The notes beneath the pieces are model-generated. The model was not told where the DNA came from, did not search any database, and worked only from the letters and a program-made list of their open reading frames with translations. From DATGPD01 sp041398565 (GTDB lineage: Bacteria; Planctomycetota; UBA1135; UBA2386), in contig JAWKUN010000005.1 in assembly GCA_041398565.1 (NCBI GenBank), positions 806,001 to 870,000 of the forward strand: a stretch of 64,000 nucleotides of DNA, given 5' to 3'. A program made the position numbers and the translations under genes. This document shows, one piece after another, positions 53,279 through 61,859 of the stretch (position 1 is its first letter; each line of letters opens with the position of its first letter).

Positions 53279-56023
53279 ATGGATTCGCCCAACGTCGAGA
53301 GGCTGATTGAGCAGTGGTTGCTGCGGATCCGTATCGAGGGGAGTCGCGTCCTCGACGAGCTGTGCGATCGATTCCCGGAGCGAGCGCCCGAACTCCGCAA
53401 GAGTCTCGAGCGACCTGCACCGCAGGTCGTCGAACCGAAGTCGATCCGGCCTGACCGCGTCGACGACTACGCGTGTGCGATCGCGGCGTTCGAGGGCTAT
53501 CGACGTCGAAGGCGGCAGGGCGAAGCGGAGTCTCCGGCAGACTTCCTGACGCAGCATCCGGGTCTGAGGGACATCCTCGAGCCGTTGGTACAGCACGCCA
53601 CCGCCTCGGGTGCCGGGACAGAAGACGACGTGCCGTCGGTCGATCCTGGCACTGCCGACCCTGCCCTTGCGCTCGGCGCCCCGAGCACCGACGGCACGTT
53701 CGCCCACTATCGGCTCATGCGGCGGTTGGGAGCTGGCGGCATGGGTGAGGTCTACCTGGCCGAGGACCTTCGGCTCGGTCGCCGCGTCGCGCTCAAGCTG
53801 ATTCGGCGCGAGCGCAAGCACTCCGACGAGGTGCGGCGTCGCTTCGACCGCGAGGCGCGAGTTGTCGCCGGTCTCGAGCATCCGACCATCTGTCCAGTGT
53901 TCGAGGTCGGCGAGTGCGACGGTGTCCCGTTCATGGCCATGCGCTACCTCGCAGGGTGCTCGCTGGCAGAGGCGATCGATCAGGCACGCTTGGTCAGCGA
54001 AGGTCGCGCGGTCGGCGACTGCCAGGCCGGCGCCCTGCGCGCCTTCGTCGACGCGCTAGCCTCCGCCGACCGGTCGAGCAAGACCGTTGTCTTGGCGGTG
54101 ATCGAGAAGGTGGCGCGCGCCCTGCACTTCGCGCACGAGCACGGCGTGATCCACCGCGACGTCAAGCCGAGCAACATCATGATCACCGACGAGGGCGAGC
54201 CGATGGTCCTCGACTTCGGCCTGGCGCGTCACGAGGTCGAGGAGGAGTCGCTCACCCTCACCGAGGGGCAGCCGGGTACGCCGGCGTACATGTCGCCCGA
54301 GCAGATCGCGCCCCGTGGCCGCGCGCTCGACCGGACAACCGACGTGTACTCGCTCGGTGCGACGCTCTACGAGTGCGTGACTCAGCTGCGCATGGTGGGC
54401 GCGGCATCTCTGCCCGACCTGTTCGCGGCTGTGGTCGCCGGACGGCACCGGCCGGCCAGCCAAGTGCAGCCATCGCTCTCTGTAGATCTCGACGTCGTGG
54501 TCGAGACCGCGGTGGCAGTCGAGCGCGAGCGCCGCTACGCGACGGCTCTGGCGTTGGCCGACGATCTGCGGCGGGTGCGCCTGGGCGAGCCGATCGCCGC
54601 GCGTCCGCTCGGCCGCGTGGCGCGCGCGTGGCGGTGGACACGCCGCCATCCGCTGCCGGCCGCGTTCATCGCCTTCGCTGCCGCGGCGCTCCTCGCGATC
54701 GGCTACCTGATGGGGGCAGGCTGGGTCGCCCAGCGCAAGCTCGACCTCGTGGCCGTGGTGCGGCGAGTGGACACCCTGCGCAACGACGAGGCCACCTTGT
54801 ACGACGCCTGGCCACACCACGCCGACACGCTGCGCTCTTGGCTCGTCAGGGCGCAGGGTCTGATCGACGAGCTGCCGACCCTTCGGACCAGGACGGTGTC
54901 GTTGTCCGGGGCAGAGGCGGTCGAGGTCGCACGCGTGATCAGGGAGGTCGAGGCTTTGGCCCGCGAAGGCAGCGTCGTAGAGCAGACCCGTGCCGAGCTC
55001 GAATGGGCCGAGCGCCAACTCGACGCGGCGATGAACGCCGACCGCGAGGACTGGGCGAACGCCATCGCCGCCATCCGCGCGCACCCGTGCTACGGCTTCG
55101 AGCTGACTCCACAGCCGGGGCTGGTGCCGCTCGGCGAGAGCCCGCAGTCGCGCCTGTGGGAGTTCGCGCATCCGCGGTCGGGGACGGTGCCCGAGCGCGA
55201 CGAGCACGGGGCCTTCCGCATCACCGGCGAGAGCTGCCTGGTGTTCGTGCTGCTTCCCGGCGGGCTCGCGCGGATCGGCAGCCAGACCGATCGGGACAAG
55301 CCGAACTACGACAGCGAGGCGGGGACGGACGAGCAGCCGGTGGTGGAAGTCACCCTCGACCCGTACTTCCTGTCGAAGTACGAGATGTCGCAAGGGCAGT
55401 GGGTGCGGTTGGCGGGCCCCAACCCGAGCCATTACCAGCCTGGAGAGCACTGGGGCGATCACGAGATCACCCTGGCCCATCCTGTGGAGCGAGTGAGTTG
55501 GATCGACTGCACGTCGATCTTGCGCCCGTTGGGCCTCGAGCTGCCCACCGAGGCACAGTGGGAGTTCGCCTGCCGCGCGGGGACAGACACCCCCTGGTAC
55601 ACCGGGCGCGACCGCGAGTCGTTGCTCGGCCGTGTGAACTTGGCGGACCAGGCCGCCGTGCGCGCGGCGGCGTCGAATCCAATCGGCTTCGTCTGGGCAC
55701 GGTGGGCGGACTGGCCGGAACTCGACGACGGCCATGCGGTGCACGCGCGGGTCGATGCGTTCCCGCCCAATCCTTGGGGCCTCTTCCAGATCACGGGAAA
55801 CGTCCTCGAGTGGTGCCGCGACGGCTGGAAGAGGCTCGACTCGCCGTGCGAGACAGGAACCGGCCTACGGGCCGGGCCGCCGAACGGTACTCACCCCTAC
55901 CGCGGGGGAGCGTTCGACAAGAACACCGTCTGGGCCCGCTCGAGCTACCGAACGGGCACCTCGGCCGCGTTTCGCAACCACAACATCGGCTTTCGACCAG
56001 CTCGACGTGTGAGGTCGAAGTAG
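53279..56023 (+). CDS. Hanks-type Ser/Thr protein kinase with C-terminal FGE-sulfatase-like domain (second copy)
   Basis: 914 residues from ATG 53279 (MDSPNVERLIEQW); an ATG at 53237 would add 14 residues. The kinase domain (about 142-415) has GAGGMGEVYLAE, VALKLIRRE, HRDVKPSN (about 291-298), DFGLARH and GTPAYMSPEQ. A membrane helix lies near 460-482, and the external part ends with an FGE/SUMF1-like domain (about 658-910; LPTEAQWEFACRAGTD, GNVLEWCRDGW, PYRGGAFD). Its organisation repeats that of the kinase at 12555-15605, but the coiled coil is much shorter. The location after the ECF-like sigma gene suggests that the two form a kinase-sigma signalling unit. Confidence 0.9.
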   Translation: MDSPNVERLIEQWLLRIRIEGSRVLDELCDRFPERAPELRKSLERPAPQVVEPKSIRPDRVDDYACAIAAFEGYRRRRRQGEAESPADFLTQHPGLRDILEPLVQHATASGAGTEDDVPSVDPGTADPALALGAPSTDGTFAHYRLMRRLGAGGMGEVYLAEDLRLGRRVALKLIRRERKHSDEVRRRFDREARVVAGLEHPTICPVFEVGECDGVPFMAMRYLAGCSLAEAIDQARLVSEGRAVGDCQAGALRAFVDALASADRSSKTVVLAVIEKVARALHFAHEHGVIHRDVKPSNIMITDEGEPMVLDFGLARHEVEEESLTLTEGQPGTPAYMSPEQIAPRGRALDRTTDVYSLGATLYECVTQLRMVGAASLPDLFAAVVAGRHRPASQVQPSLSVDLDVVVETAVAVERERRYATALALADDLRRVRLGEPIAARPLGRVARAWRWTRRHPLPAAFIAFAAAALLAIGYLMGAGWVAQRKLDLVAVVRRVDTLRNDEATLYDAWPHHADTLRSWLVRAQGLIDELPTLRTRTVSLSGAEAVEVARVIREVEALAREGSVVEQTRAELEWAERQLDAAMNADREDWANAIAAIRAHPCYGFELTPQPGLVPLGESPQSRLWEFAHPRSGTVPERDEHGAFRITGESCLVFVLLPGGLARIGSQTDRDKPNYDSEAGTDEQPVVEVTLDPYFLSKYEMSQGQWVRLAGPNPSHYQPGEHWGDHEITLAHPVERVSWIDCTSILRPLGLELPTEAQWEFACRAGTDTPWYTGRDRESLLGRVNLADQAAVRAAASNPIGFVWARWADWPELDDGHAVHARVDAFPPNPWGLFQITGNVLEWCRDGWKRLDSPCETGTGLRAGPPNGTHPYRGGAFDKNTVWARSSYRTGTSAAFRNHNIGFRPARRVRSK

Positions 56024-56062
56024 GCGCAAATAGCCGATCGACGAGAGCGCCGGCGCTTCGCG

Positions 56063-57697
56063 TCAGCGCCCCAACGTGGCAGCGAGCGAGTTCGAGAAGC
56101 GGAGATTCCCGGTCCGCTCGACCACGACAAGTTGCACCGAGAGGGGACCACCGATCAAGTTGACGTCGTCCGGGATCGCGAGCTGCAGCGTGGTGTACTC
56201 GCCGGCGGCGGCCACCGGCGCCAGGAAAAACCTCGGCTCGGTGTGGAGCAGGCAGCCCGGCCGATGGAACAGCGACAGGTCGAACGGTGGCACGAGCGCA
56301 CCGCCGAGGATCGGCGACAACGTGCTCGTCGCCGGCGCTTCTGCCGCGAGCCGCCAGATGTTGGCCAGAGCTGGCTGGGTGCGGGCGCGCAGCGCGCTGC
56401 CGCAAGTCTGGCCGTAGGTGCCCGCCAGCGGTTCGGCGTCTGCCCTCGCCCAACCCAAGACCATGCTGTCGGTCGCGGCGAAGGCGCACAGGCGGAATTC
56501 GTCGATGTCGTAGGCGGTGGCATCGCGTTGTGCCGTTCCCCCGCCGATCACGAACGGGCTGATGCCGGTCGGGATGGACACGGGAGTGGCGATCGGATGT
56601 GTGTCGGCCCGTACGCCGTCGACGAACCACGTGGCAGTGCGCATCGAGGAATCGCCGTCCACCACGAGGGCGACGTGTACCCAGCGTGTACGGGCCGGCG
56701 TGGCCACGTCCGTGGTGAGGGGCGCCGACTCGGTGCCACCAGCCCAGCCGACGCAGTTGAGGCGGCCGTGGCCCGTACTGTCATCGCGGAAGCAGCGGAA
56801 GGCACCGATTCGGAAGAAGCTCGAGCTGGCGGGGCCAGGATCGATGCGCTCGCGCATCCACCAGGCCACGGTGAGGCTCCCCGCCAGACCGCCCAACCAG
56901 CCCGTGTCGCACGTCGATACGCCGAGATTGCCGAGCGGGTCGGCACGGCCGCGAAGCGCGAAGCCGAACCGGCCTGGTGCCCAGGGGGTCTGCCCGACGC
57001 CGACCATGGCACTGGTCGCGGGGGCGCCACGTCCTCCGGCGTGGTTGATCGTGTCATTGCCTGGGGCGCCGCGGTCAAAGGAGTAGTGCAGCAGAGTCGC
57101 TGCTCGCGTCGACTGGACGGTGATGATCTGCTGACCCGAGAAGACGAGGCTGCCGTTCACCAGCTGGGCCGCAGCCACCGCCACGTGTGAGGGCACCCAT
57201 GGCATTGTGACATCCAAACGGAACGTGACCGCGCGGAACGAGGGCACGTTCGGGGTCGCTGTGGCTAGGAAACCGGTCCAATCGTACCCAGGGTACCGTG
57301 CGTTGAAGTAGGTCGTGACGGCGGGATTCGGCTGGAGGCCGAAATCGAAGAGGGGAGCATCGGCAAGGGGTTCGGACAACTCGCTGCCGGTCGCGTCGTC
57401 GTTGACGACGAGGGGCGGCGCCACAGGCGTCGCCGAGATGGGCGGCCGCGGGTCGACGCCCACCACCAGCGACACCGGTCCCGCCGGCACCCGATCGCCG
57501 TGCGTGCTGAAGCCCGTGAAGAAGACCTCGACGTGGTCGCCGTGGGTGACGCTGTATGCGACCGTAGTCGTGTTCGGGTCGAGCCACCGTACCGGGGCTT
57601 GCGCCGCCAGCGGCAGCGAAGTCGGTGACAGCGCCAGCCCGAGAGCGGCGATCACGCCGGCCGGACCGGCGCTTGTTGTGCGTACGTTCATGGTCAT
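56063..57697 (-). CDS. Secreted LamG/concanavalin-like protein
   Basis: 544 residues with a signal peptide (about 1-33, ending PLAAQ). The central part (about 205-400) has the LamG pattern HYSFDRGAPGNDTINHAG, SLTVAWWMRE, WVHVALVVDGDS and ATWFVDGVRADTHP, then YDIDEFRLCAFA; this domain type binds glycans or other ligands. The preceding region (about 35-200) is beta-rich, and the C-terminal ~100 residues resemble the beta-rich module of other secreted proteins here and end SLAATLGR. GGAG is 4 nt before the ATG at 57697. It is divergent from the propeller-like gene at 58109 across a 411-bp region. It probably is a surface-attached or released adhesin or binding protein. Confidence 0.8.
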   Translation of the reverse strand: MTMNVRTTSAGPAGVIAALGLALSPTSLPLAAQAPVRWLDPNTTTVAYSVTHGDHVEVFFTGFSTHGDRVPAGPVSLVVGVDPRPPISATPVAPPLVVNDDATGSELSEPLADAPLFDFGLQPNPAVTTYFNARYPGYDWTGFLATATPNVPSFRAVTFRLDVTMPWVPSHVAVAAAQLVNGSLVFSGQQIITVQSTRAATLLHYSFDRGAPGNDTINHAGGRGAPATSAMVGVGQTPWAPGRFGFALRGRADPLGNLGVSTCDTGWLGGLAGSLTVAWWMRERIDPGPASSSFFRIGAFRCFRDDSTGHGRLNCVGWAGGTESAPLTTDVATPARTRWVHVALVVDGDSSMRTATWFVDGVRADTHPIATPVSIPTGISPFVIGGGTAQRDATAYDIDEFRLCAFAATDSMVLGWARADAEPLAGTYGQTCGSALRARTQPALANIWRLAAEAPATSTLSPILGGALVPPFDLSLFHRPGCLLHTEPRFFLAPVAAAGEYTTLQLAIPDDVNLIGGPLSVQLVVVERTGNLRFSNSLAATLGR

Positions 57698-58108
57698 CGT
57701 TCTCCGTCGGGGTCATCGCCTCCAAGTCCTCGGTGGCCGAACCGCCGCACCTGGGGGTCCAGGCGATGGTGATACGAAGGCGCGGATCCACCTCTGGTCG
57801 CGACGCAGTATCACGGCAAACTCCTCGTCGTCGCCGACCGCCAGCGTGCCAGCAGGTCGAACGTCTCGCTGACCTTCGCCATGGCAAGCGCATCGTAACC
57901 GGCTTCGGTCGGCCGTGGATGCCCGGGCCCAGCAGCACCGGATCGTGGTGGCTTCACCAGGATCAAATGCACGAGGAGCCCCGGGTCGCACTGCCAAGTT
58001 TTGGTGTGCGGATCGTGCCGGGCGCGCACTCCCTCCAGTGCCAGGGAACTCGCGTCGGCTGGGCCGACGACACCTTGGAACACTGATCCACACGAAAGGA
58101 GAGACTCG
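57698..58108. other. Divergent intergenic region
   Basis: 411 bases between the divergent LamG-like and propeller-like genes. No ORF is supported. AAAGGAGAG (58095-58103) is a strong ribosome-binding site for the rightward gene. No clear operator or hairpin with T-run was noticed. Confidence 0.55.
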
Positions 58109-60166
58109 ATGTCGAACTCACGAAACCACGTCCACGTGACGCTGCGCCGGTCGACGCGCCGTGCGCGAATCGTCGCGGCGCGGGTAATCGCCGTTCTGCT
58201 GGCCCAGCTCGTCTGCACCCCTGCCGCATCGGCGCAGTGGACTTCGCTGCCATCCACGCCCACCTCGGAGGTGATCGACGAGGGCTTCCACGTCACCGTC
58301 GTCGGCGACTCCGAAGTGCACGTCTTCTCGGCGATGACGCGCGCGTGGCGCAACCTCGGCGCCTACGTCGATATCTCGAACACCGAGCGTGTGATGACCG
58401 GCGACTGGACGGTGCTGATCAAGCGACCCGGGCTCAACGCCTTCACCGCCTACAGCGCCCGGCTTGATCAGTGTGCCGACATCGTCGTTCCTCTCGCACC
58501 TAGCCACGTGCGAGTCGAGGACGACGTCATCTTCCTGTACGGCGGGGGCGTTGCCTCGGCCTACAGCGCCCAGACCAACGGTTGGGACAGCGTTCCCGTC
58601 ACCAGCAAGTACGCCCTCGTCAGCTCGCGCTTCGTGGTAGGCGTGATCGGGTCCCAACAGCAGGCTGGCGTGTTCACCCATGGCTTCAGCGCGCGGTACG
58701 GTCAGTGGGTGTCGTATCCCGGCGGAGCGAACGACACTTTGGCAGCCGACGGCAACGTCCTGCTTGCCAAGCCCGGCGGCCCGCCGGGCGCAGTACACGC
58801 CTTCAGTGGCGTGCTGGGGACCTGGAGCGTCTCGCCGGCGCAGCATGCGCAAAGTGCGCCGGTGCTGGACCACAACGTGGCGTACATCCGGGCGGAGAGC
58901 ACGCTTTACGCGGGCGGTGCAACGTGCGGCTACAGCGCGTATTCCGGCGTCTGGCAGCTCGACGGTCCAGCGCGCCCCGACACCCTGCTCACGGCCAACG
59001 TCGTGCTGGTGAAGACGATCAACTCCGACCCGCGGGTGTACCGCGCCTTCGGCGCGCGCCCGGCGGTCTGGGCGACGCTGGTCGTTCCCGGCGGCGTGGA
59101 GCTGCCGGTCGAGTTCGCCGACGAAGACTGGGTGGTCGTCGCCGACAAGAACGCGCACGTCCTGCACGCCTTCAGCGGCCTGTGTGGCGGCGACTGGTTC
59201 AGCGAAGCGTACGGTGGTTCGGTGACGGTGCTCTCGTCAGCAGGTCGAGGTGCAGACAGCTTGGCCCTCGGTCGTGACACGACCGGAGTGATCCATACGT
59301 TCTCGCCCCAGCATGCGGCTTGGGCGCCACCGCCGCCGGTGTCCGGGACCCTCCTGTTGGTCGGTGCCTGCTACAGCGTGGTCGAGACCGCGGACGCGCG
59401 CTACGCCTACTCGTCGCGCCACAATGTTTGGGTGGCAGGGCCGCCCAAGGACCCGGGCGCCGTCCACGTGTGGGGCGCCAGCAGCTCGGCCTTCATCGGG
59501 CTCGACACAAACAGCCGCGACGTGGTTGCCTGGCACGAACGGTATGGAGCCTGGTTGCACGCGAGCCTCCCCGGTGCGGGGTCGCCGTCCTTCGCTGGCA
59601 ACCGCAACGTCGTGGTGGTGGATGCGTCGAGCCTCGTGCCTGCCGGTCCGGTGCTGGGGTTCAGCGCACAGCGCGGCGACTTCGTCGCCGCGCCCGCCGG
59701 AGTCGGAGCTCCGATCGCCAGCCCCGTGGCGGAGGAGAACGTCGCCTGGTTCCGCACGGCAGACAACGCGATACATGCCTTCGGCAGTCCGGCCGACAGC
59801 CATACTTGGTTTCAGTGGCCGTTGGGCACCGAGTATCAGGTGACGCGGTCGGCGGCACCCCCGGCACCGGTCAAGCTCATGCTCCGCGGTGCGGCCGGTG
59901 CGCCTGCCTTCGTGATCATCGCCCTTGCCCCGCTGTACCCTGGCAAACCCGTTCCCGGCTTCTGTGGCAGCCTCCTTCTCGACCCGTCTTCGCTGATCCT
60001 GCTGCCGCTCGCCACGATCGGCGGCAACGGTATGCTGCCGGCCCCGGTCGAGATCCCCTTGCCCGGCTTTCCCGTATGTGCGGGCCTCTGGACCCAGGGG
60101 ATCGTGCTCTCCGCCGCCTGTCCAACTCTCTTGGGCCCGGTAGCCGAGCCGGTCCGCGTGTTCTGA
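58109..60166 (+). CDS. Secreted propeller-like repeat protein with AYS-x(n)-W motif repeats
   Basis: 685 residues, with a signal peptide (about 1-43, RVIAVLLAQLVCTPAASAQ) and a strong ribosome-binding site (AAAGGAGAG) 5 nt before the ATG. I recognise no named family. About thirteen repeats of roughly 40-48 residues are seen by eye, each with a [VI]HxF/AYS-x5-8-W core: VHVFSAMTRAW, ASAYSAQTNGW, VHAFSGVLGTW, IHTFSPQHAAW, RYAYSSRHNVW, IHAFGSPADSHTW. This regular spacing suggests beta-propeller blades. The last ~105 residues after APPAPVKLMLRG form a beta-rich domain similar to other secreted proteins in this window. It may be an extracellular structural or recognition protein. Confidence 0.75.
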   Translation: MSNSRNHVHVTLRRSTRRARIVAARVIAVLLAQLVCTPAASAQWTSLPSTPTSEVIDEGFHVTVVGDSEVHVFSAMTRAWRNLGAYVDISNTERVMTGDWTVLIKRPGLNAFTAYSARLDQCADIVVPLAPSHVRVEDDVIFLYGGGVASAYSAQTNGWDSVPVTSKYALVSSRFVVGVIGSQQQAGVFTHGFSARYGQWVSYPGGANDTLAADGNVLLAKPGGPPGAVHAFSGVLGTWSVSPAQHAQSAPVLDHNVAYIRAESTLYAGGATCGYSAYSGVWQLDGPARPDTLLTANVVLVKTINSDPRVYRAFGARPAVWATLVVPGGVELPVEFADEDWVVVADKNAHVLHAFSGLCGGDWFSEAYGGSVTVLSSAGRGADSLALGRDTTGVIHTFSPQHAAWAPPPPVSGTLLLVGACYSVVETADARYAYSSRHNVWVAGPPKDPGAVHVWGASSSAFIGLDTNSRDVVAWHERYGAWLHASLPGAGSPSFAGNRNVVVVDASSLVPAGPVLGFSAQRGDFVAAPAGVGAPIASPVAEENVAWFRTADNAIHAFGSPADSHTWFQWPLGTEYQVTRSAAPPAPVKLMLRGAAGAPAFVIIALAPLYPGKPVPGFCGSLLLDPSSLILLPLATIGGNGMLPAPVEIPLPGFPVCAGLWTQGIVLSAACPTLLGPVAEPVRVF

Positions 60167-60302
60167 CCGGCAGCCCTTCCGCCAACAGCGGCGGCTGGAC
60201 GAGGCCACCCCTGGTCGCATGCCGACAGCAGCGATCCCAGCCAGAGCCACCCGCAGCCGGCGCGCATTGTGAGGCCGTTCGGCGCGAGTGCGCTCCAGCT
60301 CT

Positions 60303-61799
60303 TCACCAATCGAGCCGCGCGTCGTCCTTGCCGAGCCGGCCGGGCGGCCGCGCTCCCGCCCCCTTGCGGTCGGTGAGCGTGTCGCCGAGGTCGGCGCGGG
60401 CTTCCTCGGCGACCTTCAGCAGGCGTTCGACGACTTCGGGGTGCTCCTTGCTGACGTCCCGTGTCTCACCGACGTCGGCGCGCAGGTCGAACAGCGCCAG
60501 CTCGATCTTCGCCTCCTGATAGGGTGCCGGCCGGCCACCCTTGCCGCCGGGCTTGCCGGCGAGCGTTCGGTAGGCGTGCGGCAGGTGCAGCTTCCACTGC
60601 CTGTCGCGCACCGCTTGCAGCTGGCCACCGGCGTAGTAGCAGTAGTAGCTCGCGTGCGGCGAGCGCGCCCCGGCCGTCGCGAACATGAGAGGGCGGATGT
60701 CGAGGCCGTCGATTCGCCGGGCCGGCAAGTCGGCGCCGATCAGGCCTGCAACTGTGGGCAGCAAGTCGATCGTCGACGCCAGCTCGTCACAGGTCGCGCC
60801 GGCAGGAATGCGCCCCGGCCAGCGCATCAAGGTCGGTTCGCGGCAGCCGCCCTCGAACATCGTGCCCTTGCCCTCGCGCAGCGGCCCGGCCGAGCCAGCG
60901 TGATCGCCGTAGCTCAGCCACGGACCGTTGTCGGCGGTGAACACCACGAGGGTCTGCTCGCGTAGACCGTGCGTGTCCAGGGCATCGAGGATCTGCCCCA
61001 CCGACCAGTCCACCTCCATCACGACGTCGGCGAACAAGCCCTTGCCGCTCTTGCCCGCGAACTTCTCGGACACGAACAGGGGCACGTGCACCATGCTGTG
61101 CGGCACGTACAGGAAGAAGGGGCGCGCCTTGTTCTTGTCGATGAACGCCACCGCGCGCTCGGTGTACCACGTGGTCAGTTGGGCCTGATCGTCGCCGTCC
61201 ACCTCGGCGTCGACGACCCGGTTGCCTTCGATCAGAGGCAAGTTCGGGTAGCCCTCCTTGCGCTTCTTGGCGCCCGGTGGCAGGTCGACGTAGGCCGGGT
61301 GCAACGGCCACATGTCGTTCGAGTAGGGCAGCCCGAAGTACTCGTCGAAGCCCTGCTGCAGGGGCAAGAACTTCGGATGGTGCCCCAGGTGCCACTTGCC
61401 GAAGCACGCCGTCGCGTAGCCCTTCTGCTTGCAGACTTCGGCGATCGTCGTCTCGGCCGGATCGAGGCCGATCTCGGCCCGGGGACCGAGCGCGCCGGAG
61501 ATGCCGACGCGCCGGTTGTAGCAACCGCTGAGCAGCGCCGCCCGCGAAGCCGAGCACACCGCCGACGGCACGACGAAGTCGGTGAAGCGCATGCCCTCGG
61601 CAGCCATGCGGTCGAGGTTGGGGGTCGGGTAGGCCTTGGCGCCGAACGGCCCGATGTCGGCGTAGCCCATGTCGTCGATGAAGATGACGACCACGTTCGG
61701 GGGCCGCTCCGCCGCGGCCGGCGGCTCCTGCGCCGGGAGCGTGGGCAGGACGAGCGCCATCGCGGCGCCGAGAACCAAGACGGAGCGCGACGGCACCAT
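60303..61799 (-). CDS. Exported type I sulfatase / arylsulfatase
   Basis: 498 residues. After a signal peptide (about 1-25) the alkaline-phosphatase-superfamily core begins NVVVIFIDDMG with metal ligands D42 and D43. The sulfatase signature is CSASR (C82-R86): Cys would be converted to formylglycine, but Ala replaces the usual Pro of CxPxR, a variant seen in planctomycete sulfatases. KWHLGHH, TADNGPW and a conserved C-terminal region are also present. It hydrolyses sulfate esters, probably from algal or animal polysaccharides outside the cytoplasm. It lies 60 nt downstream of the beta-helix protein gene, likely in one operon. A dedicated FGE or anSME is not visible in the window. Confidence 0.92.
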   Translation of the reverse strand: MVPSRSVLVLGAAMALVLPTLPAQEPPAAAERPPNVVVIFIDDMGYADIGPFGAKAYPTPNLDRMAAEGMRFTDFVVPSAVCSASRAALLSGCYNRRVGISGALGPRAEIGLDPAETTIAEVCKQKGYATACFGKWHLGHHPKFLPLQQGFDEYFGLPYSNDMWPLHPAYVDLPPGAKKRKEGYPNLPLIEGNRVVDAEVDGDDQAQLTTWYTERAVAFIDKNKARPFFLYVPHSMVHVPLFVSEKFAGKSGKGLFADVVMEVDWSVGQILDALDTHGLREQTLVVFTADNGPWLSYGDHAGSAGPLREGKGTMFEGGCREPTLMRWPGRIPAGATCDELASTIDLLPTVAGLIGADLPARRIDGLDIRPLMFATAGARSPHASYYCYYAGGQLQAVRDRQWKLHLPHAYRTLAGKPGGKGGRPAPYQEAKIELALFDLRADVGETRDVSKEHPEVVERLLKVAEEARADLGDTLTDRKGAGARPPGRLGKDDARLDW

Positions 61800-61859
61800 G
61801 GCCTCATGCTAGCGCGGGTCCGTCCGGCGGGCTCGGGCCAGCCGTCGAGCTGCGCGCCG

